64,000 nucleotides of DNA from Polyodon spathula (Eukaryota; Chordata; Actinopteri; Acipenseriformes; Polyodontidae), in the NCBI RefSeq assembly GCF_017654505.1, contig NC_054545.1, positions 9,345,427 to 9,409,426 on the forward strand, given 5' to 3'. A program made the translations under genes and the position numbers. This document shows positions 1 through 12,876 of this stretch, piece after piece (within the stretch, counting starts at the first letter, position 1; the number at the start of each line of letters is the position of its first letter). Below the pieces are notes generated by a model. That model was given only the letters and a program-made list of their open reading frames with translations, had not been told where the DNA came from and made no database searches.

Positions 1-745
1 ATTAGATTATCTTAATAAATTAGCAGTTTTTTAAAATTAAATCACAGCAATTCCAGTCTTATCAGGCCTGGTTCTGCAGCAGTGGTTAACCCTTAAAGGA
101 TCACTGCCCTTTGCAACACCATGTTTTACCCCATGAATGAGCATCAATGGGTTAAAAGAAAGAGTGTTCAAATGTATCCCAATACTGTGTACATTGCAGG
201 TCTAAAATAAGAGGAAATGCATTTACATGCTCTTAATCATAGATCTATATTGGGTCCTTATAGTGTCTGCTAATGGAGACACTGAATACGATTCATTAAA
301 TATCTTGAGATGACAAAACTTAACCGCAGGTGATAACGGATGGCTTTCTTTGGTGCCGACAGTGGAGTCAAGTGTGTGGAAAATGACAGGGTTCATCATT
401 TCATGTCACATTAGAACATACTTCTGGAGGCTGCTTACCTGCTTTATTCCAGCACAAAAAATGTATTCTTACAGAATACTGCAGCAGACAATCATTCCAG
501 TTTATATAATTTAAGATGCAATTAAAGGGTTAAGTTGAAAAAACTAGACTATGAACAACTGTCTTCTGAGAAAATTCTGTAAAAACTTTCTTAAAAAAAG
601 AAAAATAAAAGGAGAGAGATATCTCTGAATCTTTAAACACTAGCAGGGCTGTTTATACTCTCCCCACACCAGCGACTACCTAGAGCTGAATCATTTTGGC
701 AAAAGTCCTGCCCGCCAACCTCCTCCTAGTGATTGCAATTCCCAC
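1..745 (-). other. npas3: npas3 intron (3' of the 746-920 exon), partial
   Basis: This is the start of the intron that follows the linker exon; it runs off the window. It has no coding sequence and no recognisable repeat. The part at about 60-460 is repeat-free and of mixed composition, with an octamer-like ATGCATTTACATG and several TTAA-rich stretches. It could be conserved regulatory DNA, but nothing in one sequence proves it. Confidence 0.8.
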
Positions 746-920
746 CTGGCTCGGGGGTCTCGGACTGCGAAGATGAAGATGCTGAGCTGGCGCCATCCTC
801 AGCTGTGCCCTGCGAGAGCAGGCCTCGTCCCGGGGGAAGCTTCATGCCCAGCTGCTCTGCCATTTCCACATGGTCTCCTGGGTGAACGTAGTCAAACACA
901 CTGCTGCCTGTCAGCTCCAC
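746..920 (-). CDS. npas3: npas3 internal exon: second part of PAS-A plus serine-rich linker
   Basis: This coding exon belongs to neuronal PAS domain protein 3, a nuclear bHLH-PAS transcription factor that acts as an ARNT-type heterodimer in neural development. Read on the minus strand it gives 58 codons plus one base. It starts [17 protein letters not shown], the F-strand/helix part of PAS-A. It continues through [17 protein letters not shown] and ends in a Ser-rich linker ([14 protein letters not shown]). The acceptor is CCCCGTAG before GTG at 920, and the donor is CCAG|GTGGGA, so the intron begins at 745 and the exon ends in phase 1. The 'MELTG' reading is only a GTG taken as a start; the true first residue is Val, directly after the splice site. 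The linker matches NPAS3 and not its paralogue NPAS1, as I know these families. The acceptor has a poor polypyrimidine tract. The reading frame is intact. Confidence 0.96.
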
Positions 921-3120
921 CTACGGGGCACAAATTCAATGCTCAACATTAGCACCTCTCCTAATTACAGTAAGTAATAGACGGTTGTAATAAGCTTTAA
1001 TGGGTTTCTTTATTTAAAGGTACAGAATCCCCTGTTGGATGGCGTAATGTGGAACAAATAAGAAAATATGTTTATAATATCTTAACACAGAGACTGGTAC
1101 CAACTATGTAATGAACCTGAACATATTTGCCATTCAGCTATAATAACCTTACTATGTAGCATCTATATTTAAAATATATTTAAATAGATGTTCATGCTAA
1201 TTCACGTTTTGACTAATTTGAAGGCAAAATTTTACATTGTGCCTTCCAAATGAGCTAATACAAGCGTCTAACCAATAGCTGACATCTGAACTAAGCACGT
1301 CTATCTTTTAAATTATTTATCTTATTGGAATAAAAGAAGTCTCCATGTTTTGTTTTTTTAAAATTGGAAATAAATGCTAAAAGCAGTCTGGTTAGGGTTA
1401 CATGTAACCACATTCCCGGTGCTTTCAGCTCTTGAATATACTACATTACCAAAATTCTCATTCTATTGTATTGTTTGGGCTGAAATCCTTGATGATCAGA
1501 TTTTGTCTTTGGGGACAGAAGGATTACATGGAAATAATTATTTTAAATGTGCAATCCCTCTAAGCAATTGAGTCCCACATAAATTACCACTAGAATTTTT
1601 AAGCGCTAATAAAGTAAGTACAGCACTGATCCGGCTCCATTTAACATTTCCTAATTTACACTAACTTGATCTCAGGGAGGATGCGAGTCAGTTTTAACAA
1701 ATATTATACACTGAACTTCATTTTAATTCATCAATTAAAGTCTTGTTTAATTTAAATTGATGTCTACTTTGCTGTGAGAATTTTGCTTGATGCTGAGGTA
1801 CCCATAGGTCATGAAATTTAAATTAAAATAATTATTGTGATTTTCAAAAGGAATTTTTTTTTTTTTTGGTTATAATATGAACAGCTGCACTCAAACAGTT
1901 TTAAACTCCATCATCATTTCACTGAATGAAAAATTGAAATACGTCTCATTTATTTATACAGAGAGTCATTTATTTTTTCAACTTGTATAACATGAGACAA
2001 ATTATTATGATGACATTTAACAAGTGATAAAAGCCTCCACAGTGAAAAAAAAAAATAGGTTTGAAAGTTGAGTTCTCTTTTAAACCCCAGAGCACAGTTT
2101 TGGAAGTCAGTGAATCATTAAAAATACTTTTTATTTTTTTACAACAGATGTGTAATAACACACATGACAAGTTGAATATTTTACAATAAAAATTTATATT
2201 TTAAGCCTAATCTCATTTCCAGATCTGAAAGAAGGCTTTCACTGCACAAATGCGAAGACAAACTTGCCTGTGGCTTATTAACTGAACCCAACTGATTGCC
2301 CTACAAGTACTACAATAGCTTATAATTAGGGCTTCTGATTTTCGGTTTTAACCAGTACAACCCAGTAAAACACCCCAGATAAAATGGAAATGGCGGACAG
2401 CCAATAAACACTGGAAAACACTGGAAAAACTGTGGAAATGGTTAAACTATTCATGTTGACTTTACCCTTTTCCCATCAAAAAAAAATAAAACCTACTACA
2501 AAAATACTAATAAATACATTTCCCAGTGCTGCTGGGCAATGTTCCGCCTTCCTGACTTGTACCTATCATTGATTTGTTCTGAATACTTTAAACCTGCCCC
2601 AACTACTGAGTGACAGCACATTCCTACATTTCTATTGGAGACTCCGCGTACAAGATTTAAAAAAAGATTAAAATCAGAGTGGAGGCTTGTTAGCAGGATT
2701 TAAAGCTGCATTACAGTTAAGCTACGGAGGATTTAAAACAGAATTGTGGCGAAATGTATAAAAATGCCTGTGCACAAAAACCCCAGAAGAATGTGCTCGT
2801 GACCATAGGGTTTTCATTGTGGAAGACAGCAAAGGAAAGAAGGTACAACTTAAGTGTGCAAGTACTATCGAGTTACTATACATATTTTAATAGAAAAAAA
2901 AAAATGCTCAAGCATTTTGGAAAGTAACTGAAAACACTAATTTCATACAGTATATCAAAAACAAATGCCCCCCAAAAAATGATTTACATAAAACTTGAAA
3001 AATAGCAAAAAATAACCACAATATTTTATAATAAATACAATTAATAAAATCTGAAAAACAGAAGCTCTACTTATAATTAGAAAAAATGAGCTTGGAATCT
3101 AAATACCCTTACACTTTTTG
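921..3120. other. intron stretch without recognised features
   Basis: AT-rich intronic DNA with short A and T runs (for example about 1853-1867). A near-palindromic AT stretch lies at about 1159-1190. No repeat family or coding segment is recognised. Confidence 0.6.
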
Positions 3121-3142
3121 TGGACAAGAAAATATAATGTCC

Positions 3143-3204
3143 TTAGCACTAATCTTGGACTACTTTACCTCAAATAACACTAGGCAGTCCAAGACTAGTG
3201 CTAA
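3143..3204. repeat. hairpin: 19-bp inverted repeat with 24-nt loop
   Basis: The left arm 3143-3161 (TTAGCACTAATCTTGGACT) and right arm 3186-3204 pair at 18 of 19 positions around a 24-nt loop. It lies about 60 bp upstream of a SINE/LINE-like 3' end (3230-3303) and may be part of the same insertion. Its arm length is within the range of a miRNA-like stem, but no other support exists. Confidence 0.55.
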
Positions 3205-3229
3205 TTAATCTGTTTCACACTTGTTAAAC

Positions 3230-3303
3230 ATTGGGATTGGTCTGTTCTTTGGGGTGGCTTGACATGAAAGGCGCTATATAAAAATAAACTGATTGATTGA
3301 TTT
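3230..3303 (+). mobile_element. SINE/LINE 3' end with TGAT tail
   Basis: The stretch ends in GGCGCTATATAAAAATAAA followed by a (TGAT)n tail, a typical 3' terminus of fish L2/CR1-type LINEs and their SINEs. The 22 nt at 3267-3288 are repeated exactly, in reverse complement, at 25243-25264, where they precede a (ATT)n tail. The 5' extent is unclear. Confidence 0.55.
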
Positions 3304-4489
3304 AGATTTACTTTCGGCTTTGTTCTTTAGTTTACCACACTATAGTATAACAGTACTTATTTGATGTCCAGCACTTTCTTTCAATTACAGTAATTTTAGT
3401 GTATTTTAATGTAAAACTGTTTAAATGTAAAAAAAAAAAAAAAAAAAAAGTTTAATTGTTATAATAAAGCTTGGGGAAGACATAAGTAAGTATGCATATA
3501 TACAGTATACACCATCTGTGGGATCAGTCGGTGCTATGGAACAAATGCTGCTTGGAAACAAAGGGAACATGAGTTTATCTTCTACCTAGGAACATTGGAA
3601 CCTCTTGGAATTATCATGATGATAACCACAGATCATTTCCCACAGTTGTGGGTTATACTTCATGAAAACCTGCTATGCTATAATCTTTGCACAAAGTTTA
3701 GAGCTTTTGCAGTATATTCAAAATGGAGAGAGCTCATGAACTAGGGATGCAGGTTGAATGTGGACCCACAGATCTGGCACTAGAGCACGGTACTAAATAC
3801 AAAATAGGAAAGAATCTCTTCTTTTTTTCAAAAAATATGAATGTGTTACATTAGTGTCTTTAACCTCAAGAGCAACATCGAATGAAGGATTACTTGAAAG
3901 GGAGAAGCGGCGATTCAAATTTATAATTGGATTACATTCAAATAATAAAAAGTACCTCAGTGAATTTGCCATTTCTGTGAATACATTACACAAAGTGGTT
4001 TAAAATCTATTTCAAAATGGAGATGAAACACTAAAGCTTTCTTATTTTCACAGCCTGTACTTGCAAGTCTATTGCTTACATTACAATTCATGAACAGAGT
4101 AGATGACTATTTTAACAGTATTAAAATGAGCTGACTTTTCAACACAAGTATCTTGACAATACGTCTCCCCCCTCCTGTTAATCCCTGAAATGCTGAAATG
4201 TAGACAAAGCGCAGAGAAAAAAATAATAATATGGATTGTAATATTCATAGTATAGCAGCGGTTGTTGTAAGTGGCAATTTTGGACATTACAAGAGACACA
4301 ATGATTATTTTATGTGATTGCATAAAGGACACTTGGATTTCTTTAGAGGATTTTGCATTGGAAATGAGATTCATCACCCTGAACAGGGCAGGGTTAGAGC
4401 CCTCAGCAACATGCTTATTTTGTAGAAGGTCACTCAATAATAACTTCCTCTGCCCTCCAAGCTTATTAAGACTGACTGGCATATATTAA

Positions 4490-4680
4490 TGAAAACACCT
4501 GATTCTCCAACCATAAAAGCCAGGCTGAGACTTCATTTTAATATTAAGAAAGGAACCCTTAATTAGCAGGGTTTCAAAAATGTCAGCTTCCTCTATTAGC
4601 TGTTCTGGTCCATCAAAGCCATAATCCCTACTGTCAAATTTCATCACATGATGGACAGTTTGCAGACTCTCTTTTTTTTC
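4490..4680. promoter_or_regulatory. candidate conserved non-coding element (enhancer-like)
   Basis: This is a repeat-free stretch of mixed composition with a homeodomain-type core (CTTAATTAGC), a CACCTG E-box near its start and a TCACATGATGG E-box-like site. It lies in an intron of a gene known for many conserved non-coding elements. The call rests on motif density and composition only. Confidence 0.25.
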
Positions 4681-6361
4681 TTCCCTAATAAATCAGACTG
4701 TCTACAGTCATGTGATTTGCCTCTTTAGCAACTAAAATGTTTTTTTTTTTTTTTTAACTATGCTGCTGTTGAGTAAACTGGGGGGTTAATCAAAGTGTTT
4801 AATGCTTTCAAAGGCAACAGACCCAAATTAAAACTTCACCAACTCGTTAATGTTATCATGCACATTAAAGAAATCATTTTTTAAAAAGTTTTTTTATTTT
4901 TTATAAAAGAAAGTAGATGCCAGTTTTTTTCTTTTCATTTTCTTCTTTTTTTATTATATTATATTTTTTTATGATAAAGAAAATGAGCAAAATGTTATTT
5001 ATTATTTAATCGCCTTTGTAAAAATTGACCATACATATAAAGTACTAAGCATTTTTGGTCATTTGCCATATTTTATAATACTGATTTCAGTGTTGATTAA
5101 TCAATTTGAGTTTCATAATTACACTGCATCCCAAATAAAGCTGTTTACTAAAAATGTTTACTGAAAATATAAAAAAGAGCTTCCTCAGGGCTTAACCCAA
5201 GATTTTTAAAGCTTTTTTTAAAAAATTTTTTAAACATATTGCAGGCTGGGGACTCACACGATTTACAAGATTGGAACATTTAATTACTGAAGTCACAACA
5301 GCATAGTCTGCAACCGTGGTTAATCGTACTTCAGAAACCAATGGCACTGCACGGAGAAAGGCTTGGAAAAAAAAAGAACCTCTAACCTCTTTTTAGGTAA
5401 CCCATCATTAAAAGCAATTTCTGCTGTCTTTTCATTGAAGTGACCCAGGGGGAGTGCTCTCTACCTGTCTGACCTTCATGAGTCCGTGGCAGTGTTTCTG
5501 ACCCCCTGAACTGAATTCAGAACTAATCTCTCACACAAAAAACAGAAACAGAATTCATGCAAATCATATTAATTCCAACATTTCCCCTGTGAGTGGGGTA
5601 TAAACTACAGCCTAATTAAATATTTTTTAACGATGTGAGTAATTTTTGCCAAGGGCTTATTCCGGGGGAAAATTTAATATGAGATCACAAAAGCTGTTCC
5701 CAGCGTTGATTCTGTAAATTAATAACTATCTGCCTTATGATAAAAGCATGCTGCCAAGAATGGAAATGAAATCTGCAAAGCTTCCTCCAAATGCATTCAG
5801 CCCACAAAACTAAAAGCATTTGGAAAGTTTCCATTGTATCTGTTGCACGTGTGATGTAGCTGTGCTGGTAATGGATGACAATGACAACATACTGCTGGGA
5901 CAGGATATGATATTTTATCAATGTACATATTGCGCTAATTCTGAGCTTCAACTGGTTGCTAAGTTTCTATAAACTGTAAGCTAGTTTTTGTTTTGTTCTT
6001 TGCATAGCCGGTGGTAAATCCCTGTACTGTTCCAGGCTTCGGCAGCACTATATCACAACAGGACTATTATCTGCAGAACCTTCTCAAGTCTACTCAAGTG
6101 TTACAGAGCTCAGATTACTGTAACCTTTTACTTGACAGTGACAGCAGGACAAGATTTAGCCGAGGACCAGTCAGCCTCGCATCCTGGTCCCTTAGTGCAG
6201 TGTTATGCCAGTGTTATAAAGTGCTGTAATTTGGAGATCAAAACACATTAAGTGTACAGTTATTGAAAATAATTTACAGTATTTTATGAAACCTGTGGAC
6301 ATTGTAAAATTTATATATATTTAATCTCTATCTATATTAATATATTATATATATATAAAAA

Positions 6362-6368
<7 letters not shown>

Positions 6369-6405
<37 letters not shown>
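6369..6405. repeat. (TA)n microsatellite
   Basis: Uninterrupted TA dinucleotides, preceded by an imperfect AT-rich tract from about 6310. Confidence 0.9.
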
Positions 6406-6409
<4 letters not shown>

Positions 6410-8079
6410 AATATCTACCATCCATAAGGATTTTGTCTATTTTCTTTTCTTGTTGAAGACAGAAAATGTTCATCCCTCTCATTGTTCCCCATCACCACCC
6501 TCAGGCCAAAATGGTCATCTCTGCTCTCCACAAATTATTTAAACTATATACATATATCTCTAATAAAGTATTCAATTCCTAACATGCAAATGTAAAGTTT
6601 GTATTTAAAGAAAAAAGAAAAATCAAGTAGTGCACTTGAGATCAACTGCTGCATATTAATGTTCATGCATTGCTGTTGATGTGTCAAAGGAAAACTTAAT
6701 AAAGGTTTGTTAAAATCAGCCTTGACAGAAGCAATCACATGCATGAGTTTTAAACGTTAGGTATTCCTAGCCTATTTGCATTAAACAACACTTTAACAAA
6801 ATGAGAACACTTCACGAGAAATATACTCAGAGCAAAGAGGAAAAACTTTGAAGGACAAAAAGGTTAAAAATCCTCTCTGTGCTTTTTTTCTCTCTCTCTT
6901 GCCTGATTTTATCGAGCTTGCAAAGCCCCCTTAGATCATCTTAATCCACTGTGGCAAAGTAGCTGAATATGAGATTCAGATTGTCTCAGAAAATTCTGTA
7001 CTACCAATCAGCTTTCTGACACCACTTTTCAACCTTCAGAACCAGTGACAGCAAAGACCAAAAGCCAACTCACAAAGGAGCAGGAAAATGGCAAACTTGC
7101 TGCTGAACCTACTGAACAAAGATACCCCTTGACAAGCCTGAGTAACTTCAAATATTTTATCAATCACACAAGCTTCAGCATTTTTTTTTTTTTGGTAGTG
7201 GGAGGGGGTATCCACAATTCAAAAATATCAGATCCCCACAAGCAAGTTTAAAAGGTGGACTGGCTCCCAGATAAAAGATTATAGCATTGGACACAACACA
7301 ATCACCAGCAAGACTGCCTCTCATTATATACAGATCTATTCATGAAGGCTTTTAGAAAGTTGTTTTTGTTTCACCTTGATATTAATTTGGTAAGATATAC
7401 TCCATATATCCATATATAAATATAAAATACACAGTACATATATGTGACTCTATAATAGTGTGTTATTAATCGTGAATACTGCAATAATTATTGTCTAGCT
7501 AGGAACTTGATCCAATTAAAAACTTAAAAACAAATGAAAACAATATCAGTTGTGCTCCTAGGGCTCCTATTAGGGTGTCATGGGCTGTTCTCATGATATG
7601 TCTACGCACATGAAAGCCAGAAAAGAAATCCATATGTATACCTTTGCTTTGCTTGTTCAGAGAAGGGCAACTAGAACTACCAATTTGTCCAGTTTTAGAA
7701 AAAAAATAGAAGGGCCGAGCCTTTGTAGTTCTTGTACTGCTGATGAGACCCATCTCCTCTCCAGCCAGTGCTACAGTATCAGATCAAATGGCTAACTCTG
7801 TAGGATACTAACCCAAGGCTATTTGGCTATTAAATGTATTACTTGCTCTTTTCAGAAGGCTTTGCTTCAGCTCAACTGGTATCTTAAAATGGTAATCAGA
7901 CCAGAAGAAAAATCTGTAGAAGCAATAACCCCCTCTTTGGTCACAAATGACTGGTTTTCCATATTGGGGGGGGGGGGGGGATGAGCATGAAGGGCTATGC
8001 TGTCAGTACAACCTTGGTAATTTTGTATTGCTCCCTAGTATTACCACTGTGATTTCTCATTCTTTCACCTAGCCCTTGA

Positions 8080-8340
8080 GAGAAATCGGCTGCAAACAAT
8101 CTCAAATTGCAAAAGTAACGATTAGCGCTGTAAGAAAGATTAATACATTCCGCTGCCATTGCTCTCTCCTTGGTCCGGCCCACAGACTGCATTCTTCTCT
8201 GTCTGCTTATTGAAATCACTTGTCTAGTGGCACCTCGGTGAATCTGAATAACGCTCACTGTCAGAACACGTGTCTTTAAACTAATCAATAAACTCTCGTT
8301 TTCTCTTAACACTTTACTATTAATCTGGGGGGTGGTGGGG
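8080..8340. promoter_or_regulatory. candidate conserved non-coding element
   Basis: Complex, repeat-free sequence bounded by simple G-rich runs. It includes GGCTGCAAACAATCTC and GATTAATACATTCC, with SOX-like ACAAT and homeodomain-like ATTAAT cores. A minus-strand ORF runs across it (7995-8357) but resembles no protein family. Conservation is inferred, not shown. Confidence 0.25.
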
Positions 8341-9892
8341 AATGGTAAATGTGGCATTACTGTGGTTCTGGGCCTCTCTTGTCCAGGCTGGTGATTTCTA
8401 TAGATGAACAGGCGGTTTGTGAGATGGGACCCAGCAGGAGATCAGAGATGATCTGTTAATGAAACTTCAGTGCTGTCCTGTGTTTTGATGAGTTCCCATG
8501 GTGATCAAATAGAATTAGAAATAGGCTATTGTAGCTGTGGTCAATTTTCTCACTATTGACATGATAAAACCAGACATGACACAATCATACACTATAAAGC
8601 TCTGGTTCTTCCCTGCTGCTGGGAATCGATGAATTATTGAACACAAAATCTGAAAAAATAAAGAAAGTAAAAACAAATGAGGAATGTATTCATGTTTTTT
8701 TTTTTTTTTTTTTTTATAAACCAATGTCTATGCTATCATTAGATGTCAGAATTAACTGCTTCTATTGAGTGTGTTGCACTTTTGATTATCTTGTCTGTCG
8801 TGCTGCAAATAGAATGTGAATAGCCAAACGCGATAAATCTATACTTTACTGTACTGCCTTTCCTTGCATCTGAAGAGCTCCAATTGAACTGATTACATGC
8901 GAACCTTGAACAGAATGCATAAATAATGCCTATAATTGTATTTTTTTTCTCAAGAAGTTATAGACTACAGAATCATAATTTGGACTCCATGCACTTACAT
9001 CTGTTGAAATATTATCTGACAGTCAGGCAGCATACACAGTAGTGTTTAATAGCCTCTTTGGTCTTGCCCTTTTCAAAATGGTCCACCATTTACAGTTTTA
9101 AAAAAAGAAAAATTATGCTCAGCGCTGTATTACAAGCTTGGTAAGGTACGATTGGAGAGTTAAATGCCTGTGTTCTGCATTGCATGTTGCTGTGAAGCAA
9201 GAATGAGAGAGCTTAGATAATGGCAGTGGTATCTCAGGTCTCTCTGGTGTGAGGCTCAGGAGTGAAGACGAAAACACTAAAGATGTGAATTAAACACACC
9301 CACCGTGATTCTAATAATATGGAGGACAAGGCTTATTAGGAAATTGTGCTTTCATTTTGTTCTCCTAATCTTCTCCTGAAAATGACCACAAGAATGAATT
9401 AGCTCATGTTCATGGTCGTGCAACACCTAAGGGACCAATGAAATCAATGGAATGTTTCAGGCAGACACCAGATTCTCACCACCACTCACACATCTGTCAC
9501 TGGTTTTGCACAATAATGCACTTTACAATAAATATAAATATGACATATTCCCACCACAGCCAACTAGCAATACAATTTGTTAGTTTTCATACAAAGTTAT
9601 AATAAGGCTAGCATGCAAAGTCTGCTATAATATATTGCCTTTTTTTTTTTTAAACAGCCTTATATGACCTTTTGCACTTTATCAAGTGTGAAATTAAAAA
9701 CATGCAAGAGCTATAATTTTGCAAATTCCTATAGAGGAAAAATAGACTGGAGAAGACTACAATGAGTTAATGTTGTGACTTCTTGCAACCTATACTAAAT
9801 GTCACTAGGAAGCACAGGAGACCAGTGATGGTATTTCTAATGAGCAGTGTTCCAAGGCTTTATTAATTGCTATTATTACCCAACCAACTGGA

Positions 9893-9957
<65 letters not shown>
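9893..9957. repeat. (CA)n microsatellite
   Basis: About 32 uninterrupted CA units. The poly-TH and poly-CV readings here are translations of the repeat, not genes. Confidence 0.97.
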
Positions 9958-9959
<2 letters not shown>

Positions 9960-10355
9960 AATATTCAGCAAAGTGCCTTCCTTTTTTCCTTCTTTGTTCA
10001 AACACAGGCAAGTATACAGGGAAGATGTAACAGCAGGCCATCTGTAGAACTTTTTTTTAAATTTATTTATTTTCTTCCCTCTTTTTGATATCACAACAAA
10101 TTCATTTTAAATATGCATTTGAAGTGCTTATTGCAGGGAATGTTATTAGATACCACTTTCATCCTGAGATTGAGGAATGACACAGCAACTCACAGCAATA
10201 TCAGTTTCCTGCTTTATTTTAAAATGCTTATTATGCTATTCAGTTTCACTGTTGAGATCAAAATAAATATAAAAGTGACAGTAAAATAACAGTATCCTCA
10301 AAAAAATGCAGCGCGACAGAGGGACCTGCCTTTGTGGACTGATAAGGAACAGTTT

Positions 10356-10795
10356 AGCCCCTTTCACACTGACATGCTCTACCCGGGTTGGAACCTACCC
10401 GAATCAGGACCCGGTGTCATTCTTTTGATAAAGGTTGACCTGGGTGACAGACGCAAGTAAACAGTACGCGTATCAATGCCCTGGAAGTAGTTTGTTACTG
10501 ATGCTTCCACCCAAGTTTCCCTGGATTGAACAGTTGGCCCAAATGTTGATTTGAGTAAACGTTTCTTCACCCCTGCAGCAAACTGGATTTATGGTGTGTC
10601 TCAAGCAACAAAAACATGTCTAAACAGAATAAACAAAATCGTTCCTTGCGGAGGTGAAACCTTCATGCAGATGTGGCTGTTTGTTATTCCGCTGACCGTC
10701 ATGCATTTTGTTTCGCTCAACCAGGGTCAAAGCGCGTCAACCCACATCTGGTGGGTTGCTGGGACCTGGGTAAATGTGCCAGAGTGAAAGGGGCT
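10356..10795. mobile_element. MITE-like element with CCCCTTTCAC terminal inverted repeats
   Basis: The left end AGCCCCTTTCACACTGACAT and the right end (reverse complement AGCCCCTTTCACTCTGGCAC) form terminal inverted repeats. Both continue into TACCCRGGT. The 440-bp unit is flanked by TTT on both sides (10353-10355 and 10796-10798), a possible 3-bp target duplication. Short inner hairpins, such as CAACCCAC/GTGGGTTG, sit near the right end. There is no transposase. A 3-bp duplication would suit a PIF/Harbinger-type MITE, but the family is not established. The unit is richer in G+C than its surroundings. Confidence 0.7.
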
Positions 10796-12791
10796 TTTGA
10801 TTGAACCATGGAGTCTGAGGTTTGTTAACTAAAAACGCAGAACAGCCTGTATGCCACTGAAGAGGGATAAAGAATTATTAAAATGATGTTGTCATTGCTA
10901 GACTGATGCTGCTGTCTCACACTAGGCTACATTTAATACAGGCTATTTGCTTGACACCACAGCCTTTAAAAGATCTAGGTTTATAATACAAATCATTTCA
11001 AAACAGTCAAAATTTCATTTGCCAAATCTGTGCTATTCTGTTAGCTCTGTTGTACACTCTAATGCTAATCCATGCACAACAATGTGCTCTATCTGTCAGG
11101 GAGGGTGTAAACTAAGATAAGGGCTTCCATTTTAAGAGGATCCTTCCCTGTTCAACTTTGGCTAATTGAGTTCTAAGCATGCTTGATTTCTAAACATACT
11201 TTTACACCCAGCTGGCAAGGGAAACTAGTTCTGAGTCAAGAATTATCTATGTAGGTTGGTTTCAAAGATACTGATTAACACGAATGTTACAGTTGGGTAA
11301 CCCAAGATTACTGCTAAACTGGGTTTGTGAAAGCAGCTGTATGTGTTTACATAATCTTCATCTGAGGTAATTTGATCATCTACCTTATGTAACTGGTGAC
11401 AGTATAATGTTCTTGTGATACATTTAGAAAGTATAATGTATAGGCTAAATGTATTGTATTATTCTTTAGTATACCTTGAAATTCTATGTTGGAATATTTT
11501 AAACGGAATGCTATGAACTCAATAACCCATTAATCAGTAAATGTAATTAGCCAGAACAGCACTGAGATAAGTGATATAATAATCTATTTGGTTACACTCC
11601 AGGAGCTGGCATAGAGGAACCCTGCTGATTTTTAACACTTATTAACAAATGTTGCATACAGAATTCTGTTAGTGAAGATTTATGTTATTTATGAAATGGC
11701 TGCTCAGATTTTTTATTTTATTATTTTTTTTATATGGTGTCTGGATAGTTAGACAGATACCACAGATAGATTCTTAGTTCATTAAAGATTACTCATGCCT
11801 GCTAATTGTGTGCTGAATTTTTAGCTGCATATATGTTCTTTCAGTGTCTTTGCGATTTATTTTTTAAACCTTTTCCAAAGCTGAGTAAGAAAACTGGAGA
11901 AAAAAGAATTGATAGAAGCAATTCTCCCAGCAATAAGAACGCAAATTTAGTGAACAAACATTATAGGGAATGCTAGGCCCCTGCTAGTTTTAAACGCAAG
12001 CAATGGTTTAAATTATATACTCCAGACAGGTCAATAAAATGACTAGTCTAGGAACAAAAACCTGAGGCTACCGAGTGACCAATATATTTTCATCACAAGG
12101 CTATGTAGATTTTTTTCTTTACCTCAAAAAGAGAAGAGAATAATCCCTTCTAGAAACCGTATACAAAGATGCATGAAAGAGCAATGCGAGTGGTGTTCTT
12201 AACACGTTATACTGCTCTTAATACTATTTGTGGGATTTGCCAAAAGTCTCAGTCTGATCGTTTCATTCTTTCCTGACTATCAAGGTCTTCTTTTGGCCCC
12301 GGGTAGCAATTTTTAATAAAGTCTGAATCAATCCACCATAACTACTTCTGAAGGCTCTGCAAAACAGCCCACAAGATTGTCCCACACGGTTGTAAATGGC
12401 TGTCAACGCAAAGTTTAGTTTCTGACACAGATAGAGTCTTTGTGGGTTTCTGTGGTTATGATAGGGTTGTTCATGGTGTTTGATTGTTAAAGGAATGGGT
12501 CAGCATAGCTCCAGTACGTTTTCACAGCCTTGGACAAATAAACCTGCACGCCGAACACAATACTACCCAGGCCTGTGCTTTCAGAGAAGTCTAGAAGCTG
12601 TTCTCTCATGTTTTCCACGATATAAAATTATAAACACAACATCCTGCTCTTAGATTGATTTAATAATCTGCAAGTTTTCGGAATAGTAGGGGAACAAAAC
12701 ATGCACATGCAGATCGTTATGACAAAGCACAAAAACTATTAATAAATCAATGAGCATAATCACTCATCAATTCTCATAAGTGAAAAAATAA

Positions 12792-12792
<1 letters not shown>

Positions 12793-12871
<79 letters not shown>
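12793..12871. repeat. (TG)n(TA)n compound microsatellite
   Basis: About 26 TG units run directly into about 13 TA units. Confidence 0.95.

Positions 12872-12876
<5 letters not shown>

Larger units (their letters stand above)
3305..9890. other. intron stretch, mostly unique sequence
   Basis: No coding sequence is supported. It contains poly(A) at 3430-3449, poly(T) runs (about 4740-4755, 8696-8715), a (TA)n tract at 6369-6405 and a G-run at about 7967-7980. The parts at 4490-4680, 5590-5800 and 8080-8340 are repeat-free and read like conserved non-coding DNA. ORFs at 4081-4482 and 7995-8357 (minus) resemble no known protein. Confidence 0.6.

Noticed and set aside
4081..4482. 133-residue minus-strand ORF overlapping a plus-strand ORF
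   Set aside because: No recognised domain or codon bias, and it is open on both strands. It lies in the intron without splice support.
6011..6229. Possible exon after a TTTGCATAG acceptor-like site
   Set aside because: It would be on the strand opposite npas3, has no start or donor support, and matches no protein I know.
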